64,000 bases of DNA from Camelus bactrianus (Eukaryota; Chordata; Mammalia; Artiodactyla; Camelidae), in assembly GCF_048773025.1 (NCBI RefSeq), contig NC_133562.1:32461501-32525500 (forward strand), written 5' to 3'. Under the pieces are notes generated by a model. The model was not told the origin of the DNA. It made no database searches and saw only the letters and a program-made list of their open reading frames with translations. Numbering within the stretch: the first letter of the stretch is position 1; every line of letters begins with the position of its first letter. This document shows positions 1 to 13,900 of this stretch, piece after piece. Position numbers and translations under genes: made by a program.

Positions 1-497
1 GAGATACGAGTGTGTGAAAGCCGCCTTCACCTAGCTTGTTGGGAACACAAAGTTTCTTTTCAGTTGCAAACTCCACTCCATACATATATATAGGGAGGTA
101 CTAGCTCCAACTCGGTTTCACTGTGAAATCAGCAGGAATATCAAACCTGCACTTGGAAAAACAATGAGAAACTAGAGTAAAATTTACTCCTCCAACCCGT
201 TCCATTTGGGCTAGATGAACGAACGACACTTCACATGCTCATTTCTGAGTGATAATTGTGTGTGAAAGCCGTCCTTCACATAGCTTATTGTGAACACAAC
301 GTTTCTTTCCAGTTGCATACTCCACTCCATACATATATATGGGGAAGTACTAGTTCCAAATCTGTATAACAGGGAAAACAGAAGGAAATTCCAATCGGAA
401 CTAGGAAACACACTGTGAAAACAGAGTAAAAGTTTCTCCTGCAACCCATTCCCTTTGTGCTAGATGAACGAACGACTCCCCAGATGCTCAGTTCTGA

Positions 498-746
498 GAG
501 ATATGTGTGTGTGAATGTCGTCCTTCACCTAGCTTGTTGGGAACACAAAGATTCTTTTCCGTTGCAATCTCCACTCCATACATTTATAAGGGGAGGTACC
601 AGCTCCAACTCCGTTTTACAGGGAAAAATGCAGGAATTTCAAACCAACACTAGGAAACACACTGAGATACCAGAGTAAAAGTTTCCCCTGCAACCTGTTC
701 CCTTTGTGCTAGATGAACAAATTTCTCTCCACTTCCTAAGTTCTGA
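498..746 (+). repeat. Example monomer (HOR1 position 3, 249 bp)
   Basis: A typical single unit, given as a reference for the phase used here. It has every landmark: the GT run, the CCTAGCTTGTTGGGAACAC block, a pyrimidine tract ending in CCG rather than CAG, an AT dyad in its CATTTATAAGG form, the TTTTACAGGG variant of the hairpin block, and the closing CTAGATGAAC. Most monomers are 248 bp and some are 247 or 249. Only 249-bp units keep a reading frame open across the monomer boundary, which explains the scattered short open frames. Confidence 0.95.
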
Positions 747-866
747 GAGTTAAGTGAGTCTCAAAGCCGTCCTTCACCTAGCTTGTTGGGAACACAAAGT
801 TTCTTTTCAGTTGCAAACTCCACTCCATTCATTTAAAGGGGAGGAACTAGCTCCAACTATGTTTTA

Positions 867-881
867 CAGTGAAAACTGCAG
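867..881 (+). other. CAGT-GAAA-ACTG hairpin overlapping a PstI site
   Basis: In the most conserved part of the monomer, CAGT and ACTG can pair around a GAAA loop, and the following bases complete CTGCAG. The same 12-base element is kept in a large share of monomers. The four-pair stem is weak by itself. The CTGCAG sites mean PstI digestion should give a ladder based on 248 bp. The element is a visible fact; any role is unknown. Confidence 0.6.
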
Positions 882-2809
882 GAACGGCAAACCGGCACTA
901 GGAAACACACTGAGAAACCAGAGTAAATGTTTCTCCTGCAAAGCAATCACTTTGTGCTTGATGAACGAAAGAGTCTCCACATGCTCAGTTCAGAGAGATA
1001 AGTGTGTGTGAAAGCCGTCCTTCACCTAGCTTTAGGGAACATAAAGTTTATTTTCAGTTGCAAACTGCACTCCATACATATATATGTGGAGGTACTAGCT
1101 CCAAATCGGTTTTACAGTGATAACTAAAGGAACTTCAAACCGGCACTAGGAAACTCACTGAGAAACCAGAGTAAAAGTATCTCCTGCAACGCATTCCATT
1201 TGTGCTTGATGAACGAACGACTCTCCACATGCTCAGTTCTGAGGGATAAATGTTTGTGAAAGCCATCCTTCATCTAGCTTGTTGGGAACACAAAGTTCTT
1301 TTTCCGTAGCTAACTCCACTCCATACATATATTAGGGGAGGTACTAGCTCCAACTAAGTTTTACAGTGAAAACTGCAGGGAATTCAAACAAGCACTAGGA
1401 AACACAGTGAGAACCAGAGTAAAAGTTTCCCCTGCAAAATGTTCCCTTTGTGCTAGATGAAAGAACGACTCTCCACATTCTTACCTCTGAAGGATAAGTG
1501 TGTGTGAAAGCCGTCCTTCACCTAGCTTTTTGGGAACACAAATTTCTTTTCAGTTGCAAACTCCAATCCATACATATATATGGGGAATTACCAGCTACAA
1601 CTCGGTTTTACAGTGAAAACTGCAGGTACTTCAAACCGGCACTAGGAAACACACTGTGAAACCAGAGTAAAATTGTCTTCTGTTACACGTTCCCTTTGTG
1701 CTAGATGAACGAAGACTCTCAATCGCCTCAGTTCTGAGAGATAATTGTGTGTGAAAGCCGTCCTTCACCTAGCTTGTATGGAACAAAATGTTTCTTTTCA
1801 GTTGCATACTCCTCTCCATACATATATATGGGGAGGTACTACATGCAAATCGGTTTTACAGTGAATACTGCAGGAATTTCAAAACGGCACTAGGAAACAC
1901 AGTTAGAAACCAGAGTAAAAGTTTCTCCTGTTACACGTTCCCTTTTTGCTAGATGAACGAAGGTCTCTTCACATGCTCAGTTCTGAGAGATAAGTGTGAG
2001 TGAAAGCCGAACTTCACCTAGCTTGTTGTGAACACAAAGTTTCTTTTCAGTTGCAAACTCCAGTCCATACGTATATATGGGGAGGTTCTAACTCCAACTC
2101 TGTTTTAGAGTGAAAACTGCATTAACATCAAACCGGCACTTGGAAAAACAATGAGATACCAGAGTAAAAGTTACTCATGCAACCCGTTCCCTGTGGCTAG
2201 ATGAACGAAGGAGTCTCCACATGCTCAGTTCTGAGAGATAATTGTGTGTGAAATCCGTCCTTCACCTAGCTTATTGGGAACACAAAAATTCTTTTCAGTT
2301 GCAAATTCCACTCCATACATATATATGGGGAAGTACTATCTCCAAATCTTTTTTACAGTGAAAACTGCAGGAACTTCAAACCGGCACTAGGAAACACACT
2401 GAGAAAACAGAGTAAAAGTTCCTCCTGCAACCAATTCCCTTTGTGCTAGATGAACAAACCACTCTCCAGATGCTCAGTTTTGAGAGATAAGTGTGTGTGA
2501 AAGCCGTCCTTCACCTAGCTTCTTGGGAACACAAAGTTCCTTTCCCGTTGCAATCTCCAATCCATACATATATAAGGGGAGGTACCAGCTCCATCTCGGT
2601 TTTACAGTGAAAATTGCAGGAAATTCAAACCGGCTCTAGGAAACACAGTGAGAACCAGAGTAAAATTTACCCTATCAACCACTTCCCTTAGTGCTATGTG
2701 AAAAATCTTCTCTCCACTTGCTAAGTTCTGAGAGATAAGTGTGTGTGAAAGCCGTACTTCACCTATCTTGTTGGGAATACAAAGTTTCTTTTCAGTTGCA
2801 AACTCCACT

Positions 2810-2825
2810 CCATATATATATATGG
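2810..2825. other. Perfect 16-bp AT palindrome (monomer AT dyad)
   Basis: CCATATATATATATGG reads the same on both strands. In most monomers the equivalent is CCATACATATATATGG, the same dyad with one mismatched pair, or a form ending in TATAAGG. The perfect form recurs at HOR1 monomer 12 in every copy and near 42,297, 47,023, 49,256, 51,002, 56,218 and 57,964. It could extrude a short hairpin. It also matches the TATAWAWR pattern of a TATA box, but no promoter activity can be claimed from that. Confidence 0.7.
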
Positions 2826-5463
2826 GAAGGTACTAGCTCCAACTCGGTTTTACATTGAAACATGCAGGTATATCAAACCGGCACTTGGAAAAAAAATGAG
2901 GAACCAGAGTAAAAGTTACTCCTGCAACTCGTTCCATTTGTCCTAGATGAACGAACGACTCTCCACATGCTCAGTTCTGAGAGATAAGTGTGTGTGAAAG
3001 CCGTACTTCACCTACCTTATTGGGAACACAAAGATCCTTTTCAGTTGCATACGCCAATCCATACATATATATGGGGAGGTACTAGATGCAAATCGGTTTT
3101 ACATTGAAAACTGCAGGAATTTCATACCGGCACTAGGAAACAAACTGAGAAAACAGAGTAAAAGTTTCTCCTGCAACTCATTCCCTTTGTGCTAGATGAA
3201 CGAACGACTCTCCAGATGCTCAGTTCTGAGAAATAAGTGTGTGAGAAAGCCGTCCTTCACCTAGCTTGTTGGGAACACAAAGTTTCTTTCCGTTGCAAAC
3301 TCCACTCCATACATATATAAGGGGAAATTCCAGCTCCAACTCGATTTTACAGTGAAAACTGCAGGAACTATAAACCAGCACTAGGAAACACATTGAGAAA
3401 CCAGAGTAAAAGTTTCTCCTGCAACCTGTTCCCATTGTGCTAGATGAACGAAGGACTCTCCACATGCTCAGTTCTGACAGATAACTGTGTGTGAAAGCCG
3501 TACTTCACCTAGCTTGTTGGGAACATAAAGTTCCTTTCCAGTTGCATACTCCACTCAATAAATATATATGGGGAAGTACTAGCTCCAACTCGGTTTTAGA
3601 GTGAAAACTGCAGGAACTTCAAACCGGCACTAGGAAACACACTGATAAACCAGAGAAAATGTTTCTCCTCCAAACCGTTCCCTTTGTACTAGATGAACGA
3701 ACGACTCTCCACATGCTCAGTTCTGAGAGATAAGTTTGTGTGAAAGCCGTCCTTAACATATCTTGTTGGGAAAACATAGTTTCTTTTCAGTTGCTAATTA
3801 AAATCCATACATATATATGGGGAGGTACTAGCTCCAACTCGGTTTTACAGTGAAAACTGCAGGAACTTCAAACCGGCACTAGGAAACACACTGAAAAACC
3901 AGAGAAAATCTTTCACCTGCAACCCGTTCCCTTTGTACTAGATAAACGAACGACTCTCCAAATGCTCAGTTCTGAGAGATAAGTGTGTGTGAAAGCCGTC
4001 CTTCAACTAGCTTGTTGGGAACACAAAGTTTCTTTTCAGATGCAAACTCCACTCCATACATATATATGTGGAGGTACAAACTCCAACTCGATTTTACAGT
4101 GAAAACTGCAGGAACATCAAAAAGGCACTTCTAAAAACAATGAGAAACCAGAGTTAAAGTTACTCCTGCAACGAGTTTTTTGGGCAAGATGAATGAACGA
4201 CTCTCCACATGCTCAGTTCTGAGGGATAAATGTGTGTGAAAGCCATCCTTCATCTAGCTTGTTGGGAACACAATGTTCTTTTCCGTTGCAAACTCCACTC
4301 CATACATATATAAGGGGAGGTACCAGCTCCAACTCGGTTTAACAGTGAAAAATGCTGGAACTAAAAACCAGCACTAGGAAACCCAGTGAGAAAACAGAGT
4401 AAAAGTTTCTATTGTTACCCGTTCCCTTTGTGCTAGATGAAGAAACGACTCTCCACAGGCTCAGTTCTGAGAGATTATTGTGTGTGAAAGCCGTCCTTCA
4501 CATAGCTTGTTGGGAACACAAAGTTTCTTTTCAGTTGCATACTCCAATTCATACATATATAAGGGGAGGTACTAGCTCAAACTCGGTTTTACAGTGAAAA
4601 CTGCAGGAATTTCAAACCAGCACTAGGAATCACACTGAGAAACCAGAATAAAAGTTTCTCCTGCAACTCTTTCCCTTTGTGCTAGATGAACGAACGTCTC
4701 TCCAAATGCTCAGTTCTGAGAGAAAAGTGTGTGTGAAAGCCGTCCTTCACATAGCTTGTTGGGAACACAAAGTTTCTTTTCAGTTGCATACACCACTCCA
4801 TACATATATAAAGGGAGGTACCAGCTCCAACTCGCTTTTACAGTGAATACTGCAGGAACTTCAAACCGGCACTAGGAATCTCACTGAGAATCCAGAGTAA
4901 AAGTTTCTCCTGTTACCTGTTCCCTATGTGCTAGATGAACGAAGGCTCTCCATAGTCTCAGTTCTGAGAGATAAGTGTGTGTGAAAGCCGTCCTTCACCT
5001 AGCTTGTTGGGAACACAAAGTTTCTTTTCCGTTGCAAAATACTCTCCATACATATATAAGGGGAGGTAGCAGCTCCAACTCGGTTTTACAGCGAAAAATG
5101 CAGGAACTAAAAACCAGCACTAGGAAACCCAGTGAGAAACCAGAGTAAAGTTTCTCCTGTTACCCGTTCCCTTTGTGCTAGATGAACCAACGACTATCCA
5201 CAGGCTCAGTTCTGAGAGATAATTGTGTGTGAAAGCTCTCCTTCACCTATCTTTACGGTAGATAAAGATTCTTTTCAGTTGCAAATTCCACTCCATTCAT
5301 ATATATGGGGAGGTACCAGCTCTTTCTCGGTTTTACAGTGAAAACTGCAGGAACTTCAAACCGGCACTAGGAAACACACTGAGAGACCAGAGTAAAATTT
5401 TCTCCTGCAACGCGTTCAATTTTTGCTATATGTACGAATGTCTCTTCACATGCTCAGTTCTGA

Positions 5464-8400
5464 GAGATAAGTGTGTGTGAAAGCCGCCTTCACCTAGCTT
5501 GTTGGAAACACAAAGTTTCTTTTCAGTTGCAAACTCCACTCCATACATATATATAGGGAGGTACTAGCTCCAACTCGGTTTCACTGTGAAATCAGCAGGA
5601 ATATCAAACCTGCACTTGGAAAAACAATGAGAAACTAGAGTAAAATTTACTCCTCCAACCCGTTCCATTTGTGCTAGATGAACGAACGACACTTCACATG
5701 CTCATTTCTGAGTGATAATTGTGTGTGAAAGCCGTCCTTCACATAGCTTATTGTGAACACAACGTTTCTTTCCAGTTGCATACTCCACTCCATACATATA
5801 TATGGGGAAGTACTAGTTCCAAATCTGTATAACAGGGAAAACAGAAGGAAATTCCAATCGGAACTAGGAAACACACTGTGAAAACAGAGTAAAAGTTTCT
5901 CCTGCAACCCATTCCCTTTGTGCTAGATGAACGAACGACTCCCCAGATGCTCAGTTCTGAGAGATATGTGTGTGTGAATGTCGTCCTTCACCTAGCTTGT
6001 TGGGAACACAAAGATTCTTTTCCGTTGCAATCTCCACTCCATACATATATAAGGGGAGGTACCAGCTCCAACTCCGTTTTACAGGGAAAAATGCAGGAAT
6101 TTCAAACCAACACTAGGAAACACACTGAGATACCAGAGTAAAAGTTTCCCCTGCAACCTGTTCCCTTTGTGCTAGATGAACAAATTTCTCTCCACTTCCT
6201 AAGTTCTGAGAGTTAAGTGAGTCTCAAAGCCGTCCTTCACCTAGCTTGTTGGGAACACAAAGTTTCTTTTCAGTTGCAAACCCCACTCCATTCATTTAAA
6301 GGGGAGGAACTAGCTCCAACTATGTTTTACAGTGAAAACTGCAGGAACGGCAAACCGGCACTAGGAAACACACTGAGAAACCAGAGTAAATGTTTCTCCT
6401 GCAAAGCAATCCCTTTGTGCTTGATGAACGAAAGAGTCTCCACATGCTCAGTTCAGAGAGATAAGTGTGTGTGAAAGCCGTCCTTCACCTAGCTTTAGGG
6501 AACATAAAGTTTATTTTCAGTTGCAAACTGCACTCCATACATATATATGTGGAGGTACTAGCTCCAAATCGGTTTTACAGTGATAACTAAAGGAACTTCA
6601 AACCGGCACTAGGAAACTCACTGAGAAACCAGAGTAAAAGTATCTCCTGCAACGCATTCCATTTGTGCTTGATGAACGAACGACTCTCCACATGCTCAGT
6701 TCTGAGGGATAAATGTTTGTGAAAGCCATCCTTCATCTAGCTTGTTGGGAACACAAAGTTCTTTTTCCGTAGCTAACTCCACTCCATACATATATTAGGG
6801 GAGGTACTAGCTCCAACTAAGTTTTACAGTGAAAACTGCAGGGAATTCAAACAAGCACTAGGAAACACAGTGAGAACCAGAGTAAAAGTTTCCCCTGCAA
6901 AATGTTCCCTTTGTGCTAGATGAAAGAACGACTCTCCACATTCTTATCTCTGAAGGATAAGTGTGTGTGAAAGCCGTCCTTCACCTAGCTTTTTGGGAAC
7001 ACAAATTTCTTTTCAGTTGCAAACTCCAATCCATACATATATATGGGGAATTACCAGCTACAACTCGGTTTTACAGTGAAAACTGCAGGTACTTCAAACC
7101 GGCACTAGGAAACACACTGTGAAACCAGAGTAAAATTGTCTTCTGTTACACGTTCCCTTTGTGCTAGATGAACGAAGACTCTCAATCGCCTCAGTTCTGA
7201 GAGATAATTGTGTGTGAAAGCCGTCCTTCACCTAGCTTGTATGGAACAAAATGTTTCTTTTCAGTTGCATACTCCTCTCCATACATATATATGGGGAGGT
7301 ACTACATGCAAATCGGTTTTACAGTGAATACTGCAGGAATTTCAAAACGGCACTAGGAAACACAGTTAGAAACCAGAGTAAAAGTTACTCCTGTTACACG
7401 TTCCCTTTTTGCTAGATGAACGAAGGTCTCTTCACATGCTCAGTTCTGAGAGATAAGTGTGAGTGAAAGCCGAACTTCACTTAGCTTGTTGTGAACACAA
7501 AGTTTCTTTTCAGTTGCAAACTCCAGTCCATACGTATATATGGGGAGGTTCTAACTCCAACTCTGTTTTAGAGTGAAAACTGCATTAACATCAAACCGGC
7601 ACTTGGAAAAACAATGAGATACCAGAGTAAAAGTTACTCATGCAACCCGTTCCCTGTGGCTAGATGAACGAAGGAGTCTCCACATGCTCAGTTCTGAGAG
7701 ATAATTGTGTGTGAAATCCGTCCTTCACCTAGCTTATTGGGAACACAAAAATTCTTTTCAGTTGCAAATTCCACTCCATACATATATATGGGGAAGTACG
7801 GTCTCCAAATCTTTTTTACAGTGAAAACTGCAGGAACTTCAAACCGGCACTAGGAAACACACTGAGAAAACAGAGTAAAAGTTCCTCCTGCAACCAATTC
7901 CCTTTGTGCTAGATGAACAAACCACTCTCCAGATGCTCAGTTTTGAGAGATAAGTGTGTGTGAAAGCCGTCCTTCACCTAGCTTCTTGGGAACACAAAGT
8001 TCCTTTCCCGTTGCAATCTCCAATCCATACATATATAAGGGGAGGTACCAGCTCCATCTCGGTTTTACAGTGAAAATTGCAGGAAATTCAAACCGGCTCT
8101 AGGAAACACAGTGAGAACCAGAGTAAAATTTACCCTATCAACCACTTCCCTTAGTGCTATGTGAAAAATCTTCTCTCCACTTGCTAAGTTCTGAGAGATA
8201 AGTGTGTGTGAAAGCCGTACTTCACCTATCATGTTGGGAATACAAAGTTTCTTTTCAGTTGCAAACTCCACTCCATATATATATATGGGAAGGTACTAGC
8301 TCCAACTCGGTTTTACATTGAAACATGCAGGTATATCAAACCGGCACTTGGAAAAAAAAATGAGGAACCAGAGTAAAAGTTACTCCTGCAACTCGTTCCA

Positions 8401-10926
8401 TTTGTCCTAGATGAACGAACGACTCTCCACATGCTCAGTCCTGAGAGATAAGTGTGTGTGAAAGCCGTACTTCACCTACCTTATTGGGAACACAAAGATC
8501 CTTTTCAGTTGCATACGCCAATCCATACATATATATGGGGAGGTACTAGATGCAAATCGGTTTTACATTGAAAACTGCAGGAATTTCATACCGGCACTAG
8601 GAAACAAACTGAGAAAACAGAGTAAAAGTTTCTCCTGCAACTCATTCCCTTTGTGCTAGATGAACGAACGACTCTCCAGATGCTCAGTTCTGAGAAATAA
8701 GTGTGTGAGAAAGCCGTCCTTCACCTAGCTTGTTGGGAACACAAAGTTTCTTTCCGTTGCAAACTCCACTCCATACATATATAAGGGGAAATTCCAGCTC
8801 CAACTCGATTTTACAGTGAAAACTGCAGGAACTATAAACCAGCACTAGGAAACACATTGAGAAACCAGAGTAAAAGTTTCTCCTGCAACCTGTTCCCATT
8901 GTGCTAGATGAACGAAGGACTCTCCACATGCTCAGTTCTGACAGATAACTGTGTGTGAAAGCCGTACTTCACCTAGCTTGTTGGGAACATAAAGTTCCTT
9001 TCCAGTTGCATACTCCACTCAATAAATATATATGGGGAAGTACTAGCTCCAACTCGGTTTTAGAGTGAAAACTGCAGGAACTTCAAACCGGCACTAGGAA
9101 ACACACTGATAAACCAGAGAAAATGTTTCTCCTCCAAACCGTTCCCTTTGTACTAGATGAACGAACGACTCTCCACATGCTCAGTTCTGAGAGATAAGTT
9201 TGTGTGAAAGCCGTCCTTAACATATCTTGTTGGGAAAACATAGTTTCTTTTCAGTTGCTAATTAAAATCCATACATATATATGGGGAGGTACTAGCTCCA
9301 ACTCGGTTTTACAGTGAAAACTGCAGGAACTTCAAACCGGCACTAGGAAACACACTGAAAAACCAGAGAAAATCTTTCACCTGCAACCCGTTCCCTTTGT
9401 ACTAGATAAACGAACGACTCTCCAAATGCTCAGTTCTGAGAGATAAGTGTGTGTGAAAGCCGTCCTTCAACTAGCTTGTTGGGAACACAAAGTTTCTTTT
9501 CAGATGCAAACTCCACTCCATACATATATATGTGGAGGTACAAACTCCAACTCGATTTTACAGTGAAAACTGCAGGAACATCAAAAAGGCACTTCTAAAA
9601 ACAATGAGAAACCAGAGTTAAAGTTACTCCTGCAACGAGTTTTTTGGGCAAGATGAATGAACGACTCTCCACATGCTCAGTTCTGAGGGATAAATGTGTG
9701 TGAAAGCCATCCTTCATCTAGCTTGTTGGGAACACAATGTTCTTTTCCGTTGCAAACTCCACTCCATACATATATAAGGGGAGGTACCAGCTCCAACTCG
9801 GTTTAACAGTGAAAAATGCTGGAACTAAAAACCAGCACTAGGAAACCCAGTGAGAAAACAGAGTAAAAGTTTCTATTGTTACCCGTTCCCTTTGTGCTAG
9901 ATGAAGAAACGACTCTCCACAGGCTCAGTTCTGAGAGATTATTGTGTGTGAAAGCCGTCCTTCACATAGCTTGTTGGGAACACAAAGTTTCTTTTCAGTT
10001 GCATACTCCAATTCATACATATATAAGGGGAGGTACTAGCTCAAACTCGGTTTTACAGTGAAAACTGCAGGAATTTCAAACCAGCACTAGGAATCACACT
10101 GAGAAACCAGAATAAAAGTTTCTCCTGCAACTCTTTCCCTTTGTGCTAGATGAACGAACGTCTCTCCAAATGCTCAGTTCTGAGAGAAAAGTGTGTGTGA
10201 AAGCCGTCCTTCACATAGCTTGTTGGGAACACAAAGTTTCTTTTCAGTTGCATACACCACTCCATACATATATAAAGGGAGGTACCAGATCCAACTCGTT
10301 TTACAGTGAATACTGCAGGAACTTCAAACCGGCACTAGGAATCTCACTGAGAAACCAGAGTAAAAGTTTCTCCTGTTACCTGTTCCCTATGTGCTAGATG
10401 AACGAAGGCTCTCCATAGTCTCAGTTCTGAGAGATAAGTGTGTGTGAAAGCCGTCCTTCACCTAGCTTGTTGGGAACACAAAGTTTCTTTTCCGTTGCAA
10501 AATACTCTCCATACATATATAAGGGGAGGTACCAGCTCCAACTCGGTTTTACAGCGAAAAATGCAGGAACTAAAAACCAGCACTAGGAAACCCAGTGAGA
10601 AACCAGAGTAAAGTTTCTCCTGTTACCCGTTCCCTTTGTGCTAGATGAACCAACGACTATCCACAGGCTCAGTTCTGAGAGATAATTGTGTGTGAAAGCT
10701 CTCCTTCACCTAGCTTTACGGTAGATAAAGATTCTTTTCAGTTGCAAATTCCACTCCATTCATATATATGGGGAGGTACCAGCTCTTTCTCGGTTTTACA
10801 GTGAAAACTGCAGGAACTTCAAACCGGCACTAGGAAACACACTGAGAGACCAGAGTAAAATTTTCTCCTGCAACGCGTTCAATTTTTGCTATATGTACGA
10901 ATGTCTCTTCACATGCTCAGTTCTGA
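5464..10926 (+). repeat. HOR1 copy 2 (type A2), 22 monomers
   Basis: Complete 22-monomer unit of 5,463 bp. Type A2 marks, shared with copy 6, are CATATATAAGG near 6,050 (other copies have CATTTATAAGG), TCATGTTGG near 8,229, one extra A in the A-run near 8,353, AGTCCTGAG near 8,437 and CACCTAGCTTTACGG near 10,717. One C is missing in CTCGTTTTACAG near 10,297, a change private to this copy that offsets the extra A. Confidence 0.93.
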
Positions 10927-13900
10927 GAGATAAGTGTGTGTGAAAGCCGCCTTCACCTAGCTTGTTGGAAACACAAAGTTTCTTTTCAGTTGCAAACTCC
11001 ACTCCATACATATATATAGGGAGGTACTAGCTCCAACTCGGTTTCACTGTGAAATCAGCAGGAATATCAAACCTGCACTTGGAAAAACAATGAGAAACTA
11101 GAGTAAAATTTACTCCTCCAACCCGTTCCATTTGTGCTAGATGAACGAACGACACTTCACATGCTCATTTCTGAGTGATAATTGTGTGTGAAAGCCGTCC
11201 TTCACATAGCTTATTGTGAACACAACGTTTCTTTCCAGTTGCATACTCCACTCCATACATATATATGGGGAAGTACTAGTTCCAAATCTGTATAACAGGG
11301 AAAACAGAAGGAAATTCCAATCGGAACTAGGAAACACACTGTGAAAACAGAGTAAAAGTTTCTCCTGCAACCCATTCCCTTTGTGCTAGATGAACGAACG
11401 ACTCCCCAGATGCTCAGTTCTGAGAGATATGTGTGTGTGAATGTCGTCCTTCACCTAGCTTGTTGGGAACACAAAGATTCTTTTCCGTTGCAATCTCCAC
11501 TCCATACATTTATAAGGGGAGGTACCAGCTCCAACTCCGTTTTACAGGGAAAAATGCAGGAATTTCAAACCAACACTAGGAAACACACTGAGATACCAGA
11601 GTAAAAGTTTCCCCTGCAAACTCTTCCCTTTGTGATAGATGAACAAATTTATCTCCACTTGCTAAGTTCTGAGAGTTAAGTGTGTCTCAAAGCCGTCCTT
11701 CACCTAGCTTGTTGGGAACACAAAGTTTCTTTTCAGTTGCAAAATCCACTCCATTCATTTATAGGGGAGGAACTAGCTCCAACTATGTTTTACAGTGAAA
11801 ACTGCAGGAACGGCAAACCGGCACTAGGAAACACACTGAGAAACCAGAGTAAAAGTTTCTCCTGCAAAGCAATCCCTTTGTGCTTGATGAACGAAAGAGT
11901 CTCCACATGCTCAGTTCAGAGAGATAAGTGTGTGTGAAAGCCGTCCTTCACCTAGCTTTAGGGAACATAAAGTTTATTTTCAGTTGCAAACTGCACTCCA
12001 TACATATATATGTGGAGGTACTAGCTCCAAATCGGTTTTACAGTGAAAACTGAAGGAACTTCAAACCGGCACTAGGAAACTCACTGAGAAACCAGAGTAA
12101 AAGTATCACCTGCAACGCATTCCATTTGTGCTTGATGAACGAACGACTCTCCGCATGCTCAGTTCTGAGGGATAAATGTTTGTGAAAGCCATCCTTCATC
12201 TAGCTTGTTGGGAACACAAAGTTCTTTTTCCGTAGCTAACTCCACTCCATACATATATTAGGGGAGGTACTAGCTCCAACTAGGTTTTACAGTGAAAACT
12301 GCAGGGAATTCAAACAAGCACTAGGAAACACAGTGAGAACCAGAGTAAAAGTTTCCCCTGCAAAACGTTCCCTTTGTGCTAGATGAAAGTACGACTCTCC
12401 ACATTCTTACCTCTGAAGGATAAGTGTGTGTGAAAGCCGTCCTTCACCTAGCTTTTTGGGAACACAAATTTCTTTTCAGTTGCAAACTCCAATCCATACA
12501 TATATATGGGGAATTACCAGCTACAACTCGGTTTTACAGTGAAAACTGCAGGTACTTCAAACCGGCACTAGGAAACACACTGTGAAACCAGAGTAAAATT
12601 GTCTTCTGTTACACGTTCCCTTTGTGCTAGATGAACGAAGACTCTCAATCGCCTCAGTTCTGAGAGATAATTGTGTGTGAAAGCCGTCCTTCACCTAGCT
12701 TGTATGGAACAAAATGTTTCTTTTCAGTTGCATACTCCTCTCCATACATATATATGGGGAGGTACTACATGCAAATCGGTTTTACAGTGAATACTGCAGG
12801 AATTTCAAAACGGCACTAGGAAACACAGTTAGAAACCAGAGTAAAAGTTTCTCCTGTTACACGTTCCCTTTTTGCTAGATGAACGAAGGTCTCTCCACAT
12901 GCTCAGTTCTGAGAGATAAGTGTGAGTGAAAGCCGAACTTCACTTAGCTTGTTGTGAACACAAAGTTTCTATTCAGTTGCAAACTCCAGTCCATACGTAT
13001 ATATGGGGAGGTTCTAACTCCAACTCTGTTTTAGAGTGAAAACTGCATTAACATCAAACCGGCACTTGGAAAAACAATGAGATACCAGAGTAAAAGTTAC
13101 TCATGCAACCCGTTCCCTGTGGCTAGATGAACGAACGAGTCTCCACATGCTCAGTTCTGAGAGATAATTGTGTGTGAAATCCGTCCTTCACCTAGCTTAT
13201 TGGGAACACAAAAATTCTTTTCAGTTGCAAATTCCACTCCATATATATATATGGGGAAGTACTATCTCCAAATCTTTTTTACAGTGAAAACTGCAGGAAC
13301 TTCAAACCGGCACTAGGAAACACACTGAGAAAACAGAGTAATAGTTCCTCCTGCAACCAATTCCCTTTGTGCTAGATGAACAAACCACTCTCCAGATGCT
13401 CAGTTTTGAGAGATAAGTGTGTGTGAAAGCCGTCCTTCACCTAGCTTCTTGGGAACACAAAGTTCCTTTCCCGTTGCAATCTCCAATCCATACATATATA
13501 AGGGGAGGTACCAGCTCCATCTCGGTTTTACAGTGAAAATTGCAGGAAATTCAAACCGGCTCTAGGAAACACAGTGAGAACCAGAGTAAAATTTACACTT
13601 TCAACCACTTCCCTTAGTGCTATGTGAAAAATCTTCTCTCCACTTGCTAAGTTCTGAGAGATAAGTGTGTGTGAAAGCCGTACTTCACCTATCTTGTTGG
13701 GAATACAAAGTTTCTTTTCAGTTGCAAACTCCTCTCCATATATATATATGGGAAGGTTTCTAGCTCCAACTCGGTTTTACATTGAAACATGCAGGTATAT
13801 CAAACCGGCACTTGGAAAAAAAATGAGGAACCAGAGTAAAAGTTACTCCTGCAACTCGTTCCATTTGTCCTAGATGAACGACCGACTCTCCACATGCTCA

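Larger units (their letters stand above)
1..5463 (+). repeat. HOR1 copy 1 (type A1), 22 monomers
   Basis: Complete 22-monomer unit of 5,463 bp. Its diagnostic marks are CAATCACTTTG near 952, GTACTATCTCC near 2,337 and GGTAGCAGCTCC near 5,072. The first bases carry two substitutions not seen at the same place in other copies (positions 7 and 9). The GGGCTAG variant near 208 is shared only with copy 7. Confidence 0.93.

Noticed and set aside
211-444. 77-aa reverse-strand open frame found seven times with nearly the same sequence
   Set aside because: Its copies lie exactly at the HOR1 copy spacing. It has no start context, no neighbours and no domain, and it is lost where five monomers are missing at 37.7 kb. 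It is satellite sequence read in a frame without stops.
754-1011. 85-aa open frames with several cysteines, resembling a small secreted protein
   Set aside because: The cysteines come from satellite words such as AGCTTGTTGGGAA and CATGCTCAG. There is no signal peptide, and each neighbouring monomer gives a similar but shifted frame.
4555-4563. TATATAAGG as a TATA-box promoter
   Set aside because: The match to TATAWAWR is real but occurs in nearly every monomer as part of the AT dyad, with no gene downstream. Listing about 258 promoters would not be supportable.
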